A stretch of DNA of 64,000 bases from JAGVSR01 sp963750715 (GTDB taxonomy: Bacteria > Pseudomonadota > Alphaproteobacteria > Rhizobiales > Hyphomicrobiaceae). Location: assembly GCA_963750715.1 (NCBI GenBank), contig CAVVRP010000016.1:1-64000 (forward strand). Direction: 5' to 3'. The notes under the pieces were generated by a model. The model was given only the letters and a program-made list of their open reading frames with translations. It was not told the DNA's origin and did no database searches. Below are positions 8,870 to 17,129 of the stretch, one piece after another. The translations under genes were made by a program, and so were the position numbers. Numbering within the stretch: the first letter of the stretch is position 1; each line of letters begins with the position of its first letter.

Positions 8870-9447
8870 CTGCTGCTTGCAGCTTGCGGCCTGCGCCACA
8901 TCGAGCGGACTTCTCATGAGGATTTGCGGTCGTACGTTCAAGCGAGCACGACCGGTGGTCGCCTCGCCAAGCATCAGCGGTCATCCCCGCGGCGGATTAT
9001 ATAACCTCGCTGGGTGCTGCCATTTGCGGTAGACAAGTACTGCTAGTTCCCGAGGGGCAAACCATAACTGTTCCGGCCAGCCGAGTTGATAATTTCGAAG
9101 AGATAATGGCGCCAAACCTGACTGCAATGGCTCTTTTCCGGCTTCAAGTTGCGCCTTACAATTTTAAATTCCTTCAACATTGAAAGCCTGGGGGCGCGAG
9201 GCAGCCAGGGCTTGTTCCCGTCACACACGGATCCGATGCCGCTTGGCGGCTCCACACATTTTGTGAGCAGAGCGCGCACGTGGAAGCCACATTTGCGGCG
9301 GCTACTTCTCCGATAAACGATCGTTTTTAGGAGGCACCATAATATGGTCGCCATACACCCTTTGGCATCCGCTTAAGTCTCTCAAAACCGTATCTTGAAA
9401 TATGCTCTCCGATAACTTAGATTTCTGACGAGATTTCGGAGACTGAC
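8870..9447. other. Intergenic region with an inverted repeat upstream of the resolvase
   Basis: No convincing gene is present; a minus-strand frame at 9043-9354 has no family signature and odd composition. Just before the resolvase, TCTCCGA (9406-9412) and TCGGAGA (9436-9442) form a perfect 7-base inverted repeat with a 23-base AT-rich centre. This is the place where resolvase recombination or autoregulatory sites usually lie. The assignment as a res subsite is inference from position. Confidence 0.4.
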
Positions 9448-10032
9448 ATGCTGATCGGATATGCCCGCGTCTCAACCGATGACCAGAATCCAGACCTGCA
9501 ACTGAAGGCGCTGAAGGCTGCCGGCTGCAAGAAGGTCTTCGTTGAAAAAGCTTCGGGCGCTCAAAGAGACAGGCCGGAGCTCCTCGCTGCGCTCGGGTAT
9601 GCTCGGACGGGCGATACTCTGGTTGTTTGGAAACTTGACCGGCTAGCTCGTTCCTTACGGCAACTGATCGAGACAGTGGAAGGGCTCGAGGCCCGTAAGA
9701 TCGGGTTCCGATCTCTCACCGAGGCGATCGATACCACGACGCCAGGGGGACGGTTAGTATTTCACATCTTCGCTGCACTGGCGGAATTCGAGCGCTCGAT
9801 TATACGGGAGCGTACATTGGCGGGCCTCGCTGCAGCCAAGGAACGGGGCTCGCGATCGGGCCGAAAGCCCTCATTAGATGCCGACGACGTGGCCGCGGCG
9901 GTCGCACTGCTCAAAAAGGGGGATCTGACAGTCAACGAGATTGCGCGAAGGCTCAGCGTGGCTCCCAGTACGCTGTATCGATATATTCCTTCCGCCCGTG
10001 CGATTGTCAGCAGGGGTGAGCCAGCAGAATAA
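9448..10032 (+). CDS. Serine recombinase of the resolvase/invertase family, 194 aa
   Basis: This is a small serine site-specific recombinase. The N-terminal catalytic domain starts MLIGYARVSTDDQNPDLQ, with Ser9 as the expected nucleophile, and includes GDTLVVWKLDRLARS (the R-rich active-site helix), PGGRLVFHIFAALAEFERSI and IRERTLAGL. The C-terminal helix-turn-helix is at about 155-185 (TVNEIARRLSVAPSTLYRYI). Length is typical of Tn3-type resolvases and Hin-type invertases. No transposase or terminal inverted repeats are visible nearby, so the parent element is not identified. It converges on the zinc-ribbon gene with no gap (stop to stop). Confidence 0.95.
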   Translation: MLIGYARVSTDDQNPDLQLKALKAAGCKKVFVEKASGAQRDRPELLAALGYARTGDTLVVWKLDRLARSLRQLIETVEGLEARKIGFRSLTEAIDTTTPGGRLVFHIFAALAEFERSIIRERTLAGLAAAKERGSRSGRKPSLDADDVAAAVALLKKGDLTVNEIARRLSVAPSTLYRYIPSARAIVSRGEPAE

Positions 10033-10644
10033 TTAGCGTTTGGGTTCGTCGATCTTTCTGATCCAAGCCATCACACCCACTGCCCATTCCTGTTGGCAAT
10101 GTGCGTCACGCGCCTCGAGTCGCCGATAAGTTTGCCAATGCATACCCTTCGGCTTGAGCGGGAATGGGTCATCTAGGGATCCAATATATCCGAGCTTCTT
10201 TCGGATGTTGTGGGCCATGCTAGCTGCGCGTGCGTAGGCCGGCTCGTACTGTGAGTCGTACTTGAGACGATGGCATCGCCGGCAACGGAAGTGTGAGCCC
10301 CCGTAGAGAATGCGGCAGCGGGAGCCGCACGATAAGCACTGGAACCACTGGCGGCTGCCGCCGAACGGGGTCGGTGTATCAACTAACGGAACAAATTCGT
10401 TTATATCCTGCCAATCCTCGCCGTTCCTGCGCTGCCGATAGATCAGCTTGACGCCGCGGGGTAGGCATTCGATCCGTATCGACCCTGTCACCTGACCAGA
10501 GCGTGACCACGTTAGCGTCGACCATCGGCCGACATTCAGCAGTTTCTTTCGGCGCAGCCAGGACAGATCGATGGAGCGGTATTCGTGACACTTGTCGGAG
10601 AGCATGCCCAGCCCGCCGGTCCTTCCTGATCCACGCCCACCCAT
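10033..10644 (-). CDS. Conserved hypothetical zinc-ribbon protein, 203 aa
   Basis: The protein starts MGGRGSGRTGG, the usual opening of a widespread unnamed alphaproteobacterial family found on plasmids and genomic islands. It has SIDLSWLRRKKLL near the N-terminus, then two CxxC pairs (CLSCGSRCRILYGGSHFRCRRC) that should bind zinc, and KPKGMHWQTYRRLEARD near the C-terminus. I chose the ATG at 10644 on family grounds; the frame can also begin at a TTG at 10683, and neither has a strong ribosome binding site. The role is unknown; nucleic-acid binding is a reasonable guess from the zinc ribbon and basic N-terminus. It ends adjacent to the resolvase stop. Confidence 0.75.
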   Translation of the reverse strand: MGGRGSGRTGGLGMLSDKCHEYRSIDLSWLRRKKLLNVGRWSTLTWSRSGQVTGSIRIECLPRGVKLIYRQRRNGEDWQDINEFVPLVDTPTPFGGSRQWFQCLSCGSRCRILYGGSHFRCRRCHRLKYDSQYEPAYARAASMAHNIRKKLGYIGSLDDPFPLKPKGMHWQTYRRLEARDAHCQQEWAVGVMAWIRKIDEPKR

Positions 10645-10748
10645 AAGATTTTTCGCTCGGATTTTCTCGAAATCAATTGGCAAGTTGCCGGCTCAGTTGC
10701 TGCGTGGTGTGCCCCTTCAATGTGGTTTTGCGAAACGAAGCCAATGGT

Positions 10749-11168
10749 TCATGCTGCCTTCTCCTGCAACCCAGTGTTCTCTTCAGCGGACCCGTTTAGC
10801 GTCTTGAGCCGCCACTCTTGCGTCTCGCGTAGCGCCCGAAGTGCCTTAAAAAGCTGGTTGTCGAGAGTCGTCTGATAACGGCTCAGTACCTCAAGTGCCT
10901 CGCGAGATAGGATCAACTGTCGAGCGCGCACCTGGCTAGCCAGCGCCTGAATTCTGGGGCGCTTCTCAGCCTGCCTCAGTTCGGTCTGGCACCACTCTAG
11001 AAGTTCGTTCACATAGCCCGCGAGACCGCCCTTGTAGCCGTCAAGAAACTGCTCCGGAGTGCCCTGTTCCTCATCAGCGTCTGATCGAAGCTGCTCATAG
11101 AGGGTTGGCGCGTGTTCCGGCAGGCCGGTGAGTTCGATCTTCTCCAAATTCGCAACCTCGTGCTGCAC
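10749..11168 (-). CDS. Hypothetical protein, 139 aa
   Basis: The frame from a GTG at 11168 encodes an acidic helical protein. Its C-terminal part (RYQTTLDNQLFKALRALRET, then QEWRLKTLNG) resembles the end of hypothetical proteins common near mobile DNA in alphaproteobacteria, which carry an R.ET.LDRQ...AL..L...Q..R pattern. Function is unknown. The start is uncertain because no clear ribosome binding site precedes the GTG, and similarity may extend further upstream in another frame. Confidence 0.5.
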   Translation of the reverse strand: MQHEVANLEKIELTGLPEHAPTLYEQLRSDADEEQGTPEQFLDGYKGGLAGYVNELLEWCQTELRQAEKRPRIQALASQVRARQLILSREALEVLSRYQTTLDNQLFKALRALRETQEWRLKTLNGSAEENTGLQEKAA

Positions 11169-11254
11169 AGCGGTACACCATGAGATCCTAACTTGGTCGA
11201 ACGGTTGAAGGTCGTCTTCCTTGAGTTCGGAGCCATATCCCAGCTTCAGTTCAG

Positions 11255-11560
11255 AGCTAAGCCGACATCAGCTTAATCAGGATCGTCCTGGTCAATGCGA
11301 TACCAATAGGGCAAGCCACCGCAGTAGTCGGCGCCGGCCTTCGCAGCATCTTCCCAAGACTGAAACGCTGCGCCGATAACCTCTGCGGACCTGTCTCGAT
11401 CGTCCTGGCCGGACTCGCTCCACGCCACAGCCCGGAATTTTTCCATCATAAGCCCCCGCCAAAATGACTGCAGTTGCTGCAGCGATACGGCCGTGTTGCG
11501 ACACAGCACCACATCATGATCAAGGGTTAAGCAACTTCTGTAAACGCCAGCACATGGACT
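11255..11560. repeat. 306-base direct repeat, copy 1
   Basis: Positions 11255-11560 recur at 11782-12088 in the same orientation with only a handful of differences, including a one-base insertion in copy 2. Both copies begin at AGCTAAGCCGACATCAGC and end at CACATGGACT. The unit includes most of the minus-strand frame 11273-11692. The copies are separated by 221 unrelated bases. No terminal inverted repeats are evident, so it looks like a segmental duplication rather than an insertion sequence. Confidence 0.9.
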
Positions 11561-11692
11561 CTTCTGGCGCACCATTGTGATCCAGGCGAAATCGCCAATG
11601 TGATCGAACAGCTGCCACGAGAGCTGAAAGAACTTTGGCCTCAGAGCGCTCAAACCTTCCGCAAGCGGACCAATGATTGATGGCTCTGGCAA
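11273..11692 (-). CDS. Hypothetical protein, about 139 aa, partly duplicated
   Basis: This minus-strand frame contains FFQLSWQLFDHIGDFAWITM then CAGVYRSCLTLDHDVVLCRN and VIGAAFQSWEDAAKAGADYC, and ends RIDQDDPD. I recognise no family. The coordinate 11692 is a TTG; the open frame continues about 13 codons further up without an ATG, so the true start may have been lost. Its 3' 288 bases lie inside the duplicated unit, and the second copy of that part is frameshifted. Confidence 0.4.
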   Translation of the reverse strand: MPEPSIIGPLAEGLSALRPKFFQLSWQLFDHIGDFAWITMVRQKSPCAGVYRSCLTLDHDVVLCRNTAVSLQQLQSFWRGLMMEKFRAVAWSESGQDDRDRSAEVIGAAFQSWEDAAKAGADYCGGLPYWYRIDQDDPD

Positions 11693-11781
11693 AGAGAAGA
11701 CATCTTCCGGGTGCCGGCGGTAGAAATTTCACCGACCGAAGCAGAAATTGTGCCGTCGCGCCCTCAGCAGCGCAGGACCTT

Positions 11782-12088
11782 AGCTAAGCCGACATCAGCT
11801 TAATCAGGATCGTCCTGCTCAATGCGATACCGATAGGGCAAGCCACCGCAGTAGTCGGCGCCGGCCTTCGCAGCGTCTTCCCAAGACTGAAACGCTGCGC
11901 CGATAACCTCTGCGGACCTGTCTCGATCGTCCTGGCCGGAACTCGCTCCACACCACAACCCGGAATTTTTCCATCATAAGCCCCGGCCAAAATGACTGCA
12001 GTTGCTGCAGCGATACGGCCGTGTTGCGACACAGCACCACATCGTGATCAAGGGTTAAGCAACTTCTGTAAACGCCAGCACATGGACT
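11782..12088. repeat. 306-base direct repeat, copy 2
   Basis: This is the second copy of the segment at 11255-11560, one base longer because of an extra A in GGCCGGAACTCGCTCC. Sequence beyond position 12088 differs completely from that beyond copy 1, so the right boundary is sharp. Confidence 0.9.
11800..12088 (-). pseudogene. Truncated, frameshifted copy of the 11273-11692 gene
   Basis: The minus strand repeats CAGVYRSCLTLDHDVVLCRN and continues to LMMEKFRVVVWSE. An added base then shifts the frame, so the family ending VIGAAFQSW...DQDDPD is read only in another frame. The N-terminal third present in copy 1 is absent, replaced by unrelated sequence. It is a dead partial duplicate. Confidence 0.6.
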
Positions 12089-12134
12089 GACCATTCGGTT
12101 GCGGAACTTGGCCTTTAGTTTGGAACCATGGTCT

Positions 12135-12389
12135 TCACAACATTGGCAATGAGACAATGCAATGCCAGGCCACCCATTCTGGTACGCAAAGCCGCCAGGC
12201 TGACGGCTCAAGCGCCCTAAGAAGTACTTTAAGTTCCGGCGGCTCTGCGACCGCATCGGCCGCCTTCGCCACGCTGAACCAGGCGCGGCGGCACTCTTCG
12301 GATTCGGGCGATGTCTTAGCGACATTGACGAGGTCGAGTAGATTGCGATCATCTGCCGGCGTTACCTCGGCTGCTCGCGACGTGCCCAA
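12135..12389 (-). CDS. Small hypothetical protein, 84 aa
   Basis: A TTG at 12389 lies just downstream of a GGAGG ribosome binding site. The product reads GTSRAAEVTPADDRNLLDLV then AWFSVAKAADAVAEPPELKV and looks like a normal helical polypeptide, but I recognise no family. It is divergent from the large recombinase. It may be a fragment, since its C-terminus (WVAWHCIVSLPML) is unusual. Confidence 0.35.
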   Translation of the reverse strand: MGTSRAAEVTPADDRNLLDLVNVAKTSPESEECRRAWFSVAKAADAVAEPPELKVLLRALEPSAWRLCVPEWVAWHCIVSLPML

Positions 12390-12468
12390 GATCCTCCAAA
12401 TTGCGCTCGCCCTTGCGCGGGCAGCCGCGCGCGAGGATTATCCTGAGAGTTAGAAAGGATTCGCGCCC

Positions 12469-14119
<1,651 letters not shown>

Positions 14120-14148
14120 TCACCAACGTGTGCGCTGATATCGGCGGC

Positions 14149-14178
14149 TGTATAAAAGCCGCGCACAGTATCGAACAA
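14149..14178 (-). promoter_or_regulatory. Putative promoter of tRNA-fMet
   Basis: On the minus strand TTGTTC (14173-14178) and TATACA (14149-14154) are separated by 18 bases and lie about 30 bases before the first base of the mature tRNA. Spacing and sequence fit a sigma-70 type promoter. Confidence 0.5.
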
Positions 14179-14197
14179 ATCGCTCTAGCATTCATCC

Positions 14198-14224
14198 GAA
14201 ACAAAAACCGCCCTGCGAGGGCGG
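14198..14224 (-). terminator. Rho-independent terminator
   Basis: CCGCCCT and AGGGCGG form a perfect 7-bp stem with a GCG loop (14208-14224). Read on the minus strand it is followed by TTTTTGT. It lies directly after the small minus-strand frame ending at 14239 and before the tRNA promoter. Confidence 0.75.
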
Positions 14225-14238
14225 CCCGATAACCGCGT

Positions 14239-14370
14239 CTATAGCATGAAATTCCCGCCTGTGAAGAGTGTCCGCGCACCTTTTTCCATAACCCGCAACG
14301 TGAAGCGCCGGGAGGGACGCCGAAGCGGCCCGCCCAGCTGGCAATTCGGCACGATTTCCATGGTTTCCAT
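14239..14370 (-). CDS. Small hypothetical protein, about 43 aa
   Basis: The frame METMEIVPNCQLGGPLRRPS continues RRFTLRVMEKGARTLFTGGN and ends FML with a TAG stop. Third codon positions are strongly GC-rich, like the neighbouring real genes, and a clean terminator lies 15 bases downstream, which supports translation. The frame remains open upstream to an ATG at 14475, so a longer product is possible; neither start has a clear ribosome binding site. No family is recognised. Confidence 0.4.
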   Translation of the reverse strand: METMEIVPNCQLGGPLRRPSRRFTLRVMEKGARTLFTGGNFML

Positions 14371-14529
14371 GCGGGATCGCTGTTGCACTAAATTCGGTGA
14401 ACTTCCGTATCCCGGCCACATCGTGTAGAAGCCCAAGTGCGCGCCACTCCCGACGGCTCGAAGTCTTCTCTGCATCTTCAATTGCGCCGCAGCCAGTGCC
14501 CGGTCCCTTGGTCAAGAACGCCGTTCTAG

Positions 14530-16398
14530 ATGGCCTCAAAGCCCGCCTCGCACCAGACACGGACTTCCGATCCGGCGACCGCAGACGGGCGGCTCGACGA
14601 AACGTTCGTGCTGCTCGACAATAGCTCGGGTAAGGGCCCGCCGTCGCTGCTGTTCACATCGCCCATTGAAATCATTCGCGCCGATGAGCCGCAGGACGTG
14701 GCGGATGCGTTGCGCCGTCTTGAAGCGGGGATCGAGGCGGGATGCCACGTCGCGGGGTTCTTCGCCTATGAACTCGGATATGTCGTCGAGCCCAAGCTCG
14801 CTGGGCTCATTCCGCGCAACCGCTCGCTACCGCTGCTCTGGTTCGGCCTCTACAAGTCGCCTGAAGAGATGGGCGAAACCGAGGTCGACGGATGGCTATC
14901 CACCCACACGCGTAGCGGCAGCTACCAGTTCACCAACGTTAGCCGCGCGTGGGACGAGGCGGACTATGTCAGCCGTTTCGCCAAGGTGCAGGAGAAGATC
15001 CGCGCCGGCGACATCTATCAGATGAATTTGACCTTCAAGGCCCGCTTCCGCCTAGCGGGCTCACCGCTCACCTTTTACCGCGACCTGCGCCAGCGCCAGC
15101 GCGTTGGCTACGGCGGCATCGTGGATACGGGCGAGGCGACGATACTGTCGGCAAGTCCGGAGCTTTTCATCGAGAAACATGGACGCACGATCGAAACACG
15201 GCCCATGAAGGGGACCGCACCGCGGGCGGGAACGCCGGCAGCCGACAGTGAAGCCCGGCGCGTTCTTTCGACGGACGTAAAGCAGCGCGCCGAGAACCTC
15301 ATGATCGTCGACCTGATGAGAAACGACATCGGCCGCATATCGGAGGTCGGCAGTGTCTCGGTGACCGACCTCTTCACGGTCGAGACGTTCCGGACGTTGC
15401 ATCAGATGACGTCGGGCGTGCGCGCAACCTTAAGGCCGGATGTTGGTCTTACGGACCTGCTGGCTGCGATCTTTCCGCCAGGCTCGGTCATCGGGGCACC
15501 CAAGATCCGCGCTATGGAGCTGATCGCAGAATATGAGACGGAGCCGCGGGGCCATTATTGTGGGGCGATCGGCTATTTCGCGCCGGGCGGCGAGGCCTTG
15601 TTCAATGTCGCAATTCGTTCGCCGGTCATCTTCCGGGACGGCCGGGGGGAAATGGGCATCGGATCAGGCGTTGTCTTCGACTCGCAAGGGGCGAAGGAAT
15701 ACGCCGAATGCCTGCTGAAGATGAAATTCCTCACCGACCCGCCGAAGTCGTTCGAGCTCATAGAGACGCTTTTGTGGGATCAGCGTGATGGCTATTGGCT
15801 GCTCGATGGCCACCTGGCGCGACTTGCCGCCTCTGCGCGCTATTTCAATTTTGCCTACGACGAGGCCGCCGTGCGGGAAGCTTTGCGCGCAGAGGCCGCC
15901 AAGCACACGTCCGGCCGCGCGCGAGTTCGCTTGCTGCTCGGTGAAAAAGGGGCGCTCACGATCACTTCGACAGCGCTGGGGCCGCGCGATCCCATGGCCG
16001 TGATGCGGTATGTCGTATCTCCGACGCGGCTGGACAGCACCGACGCCTTCCTCTTTCACAAGACCACGCGGCGCGAACTCTACGACAGTGAATGGCAGCA
16101 CTACTCCGACACCGTGGGCGCGGACGAAGTGGTGTATCTCAACGAGCGCGGAGATCTCGCGGAGGGTAGCCGGACCACGATCTTCGTCGAGCGGAGCGGT
16201 GCGCTACTGACACCGCCGCTTGCCTGCGGCCTGCTGCCGGGCGTGCTGCGTGACGAACTCATCAGTTCGGGAAAAGCAACCGAGGCCATTCTCCACCTCG
16301 AAGATATGATGAGCGGCGATCGCGTGTTTCTGGGGAACTCGGTGAGAGGCCTTGTGCGCGCCGTGCCGCTTGAGCAGTCCTCCGGACAGGCCGCCTGA
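14530..16398 (+). CDS. pabB: Aminodeoxychorismate synthase component I fused to an aminotransferase class IV (PabB-PabC), 622 aa
   Basis: The fusion makes p-aminobenzoate for folate. The N-terminal 400 residues are a chorismate-binding PabB: IRAGDIYQMNLTFKARF, then TRPMKGTAPR (the PIKGT-type lysine that distinguishes ADC synthase from anthranilate synthase), ENLMIVDLMRNDIGRI, and the C-terminal PPGSVIGAPKIRAMELI and GIGSGVVFDSQ blocks. After a junction near residue 405, the rest is a fold-type IV PLP enzyme (ETLLWDQRDGYWLLDGHL, FHKTTRRELYD with the PLP lysine, EGSRTTIFVE, CGLLPGVLRDEL), presumably ADC lyase (PabC). The glutamine amidotransferase PabA is not in the window. The ATG at 14530 is used because similarity begins soon after. 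It stands alone downstream of the tRNA. Confidence 0.93.
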   Translation: MASKPASHQTRTSDPATADGRLDETFVLLDNSSGKGPPSLLFTSPIEIIRADEPQDVADALRRLEAGIEAGCHVAGFFAYELGYVVEPKLAGLIPRNRSLPLLWFGLYKSPEEMGETEVDGWLSTHTRSGSYQFTNVSRAWDEADYVSRFAKVQEKIRAGDIYQMNLTFKARFRLAGSPLTFYRDLRQRQRVGYGGIVDTGEATILSASPELFIEKHGRTIETRPMKGTAPRAGTPAADSEARRVLSTDVKQRAENLMIVDLMRNDIGRISEVGSVSVTDLFTVETFRTLHQMTSGVRATLRPDVGLTDLLAAIFPPGSVIGAPKIRAMELIAEYETEPRGHYCGAIGYFAPGGEALFNVAIRSPVIFRDGRGEMGIGSGVVFDSQGAKEYAECLLKMKFLTDPPKSFELIETLLWDQRDGYWLLDGHLARLAASARYFNFAYDEAAVREALRAEAAKHTSGRARVRLLLGEKGALTITSTALGPRDPMAVMRYVVSPTRLDSTDAFLFHKTTRRELYDSEWQHYSDTVGADEVVYLNERGDLAEGSRTTIFVERSGALLTPPLACGLLPGVLRDELISSGKATEAILHLEDMMSGDRVFLGNSVRGLVRAVPLEQSSGQAA

Positions 16399-16424
16399 AG
16401 CGACTTGTGGCGTTCGCGTTGCCC

Positions 16425-16592
16425 TTAGTTCGCCTCGCCCTGAGGCGCTGCTCCAGGCATCACCACGGACACCGTCTTGTCCTGCTTGCGATCCAGAGCG
16501 GTGACCAGGAATGCACCGGCCGCGAAGGTCAACGCAAGCGCGATGCCGATCTCTCTACGCAGGCGCCGAGCGCGTAATTTGAGGTCTTGCAT
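16425..16592 (-). CDS. Small single-pass membrane protein, 55 aa
   Basis: The protein starts MQDLKLRARRLRREIG, has one hydrophobic helix (IALALTFAAGAFLVTAL, about residues 16-32) and a short polar tail ending PGAAPQGEAN. An AGGGG tract is about 9 bases before the ATG at 16592. The basic N-terminus suggests it stays in the cytoplasm with the tail in the periplasm. No family is recognised. It is convergent with pabB, 26 bases from its stop. Confidence 0.6.
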   Translation of the reverse strand: MQDLKLRARRLRREIGIALALTFAAGAFLVTALDRKQDKTVSVVMPGAAPQGEAN

Positions 16593-16739
16593 CTCATCAG
16601 CCCCTTACTTGTCGAAAGCATGATTGAAACAGAGGCCGAGTGCGACGCCAGTGCACCGTCTGCCGCGCGTCAGATCGGCACATCAATCGACGCGAGCATT
16701 TCGCAATGCGAAGAAAACGTGGGTGCGGCGCCCGTGTGA

Positions 16740-16919
16740 TCACAAGCCCCGCATCGTGCATCCGAGAACGAGCACGAACTGGGCCACGAGCAGGGCCCAA
16801 AAGCCGCCTGCTTCCTTCAGGAACGGGATGTCCGCCTTGAAGAAAATCGTGAACAGCACGGCCATAGTCAGAATGACCGAGAGCATAAACGTCAGGATGC
16901 TCGGTGCCTTCAGTCCCAT
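16740..16919 (-). CDS. Small two-helix membrane protein, 59 aa
   Basis: MGLKAPSILTFMLSVILTMA starts a first membrane helix and FWALLVAQFVLVLGCTMRGL forms a second, joined by a short loop around FFKADIPFL. Very similar small proteins with the same MGLKAPSIL start and LGCTMRGL end occur in Hyphomicrobiales as conserved hypotheticals. I chose the ATG at 16919 because GGGGGA lies at good distance; the frame could begin at 16943. Function unknown; inner-membrane location inferred. Confidence 0.75.
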   Translation of the reverse strand: MGLKAPSILTFMLSVILTMAVLFTIFFKADIPFLKEAGGFWALLVAQFVLVLGCTMRGL

Positions 16920-17129
16920 ATGTCTATCCCCCTTGAAAGCCATAGCCTGTGCTCCCCTCTGACCCCACCTAGGTAGGCCCCAGCAACTTCACAAAGACTC
17001 GGTGCCGCACGGGGTTATAGCAGGGAGGCAAAGCCATGACACCGACGCGGAAACAAGTGTGTGGGAAACTTTCAGCGCTCTGACCACATAGGCCCCAAGG
17101 CAAAGGTGATTCAGGCTGTTAACATGGCT

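Noticed and set aside
9043..9354. Minus-strand 103-codon frame upstream of the resolvase
   Set aside because: No family motif or ribosome binding site and unusual residue mix; left as gene-free.
14192..14560. Minus-strand 122-codon frame overlapping the pabB start
   Set aside because: Composition is unlike real proteins here; the shorter frame 14239-14370 followed by a terminator explains the region better.
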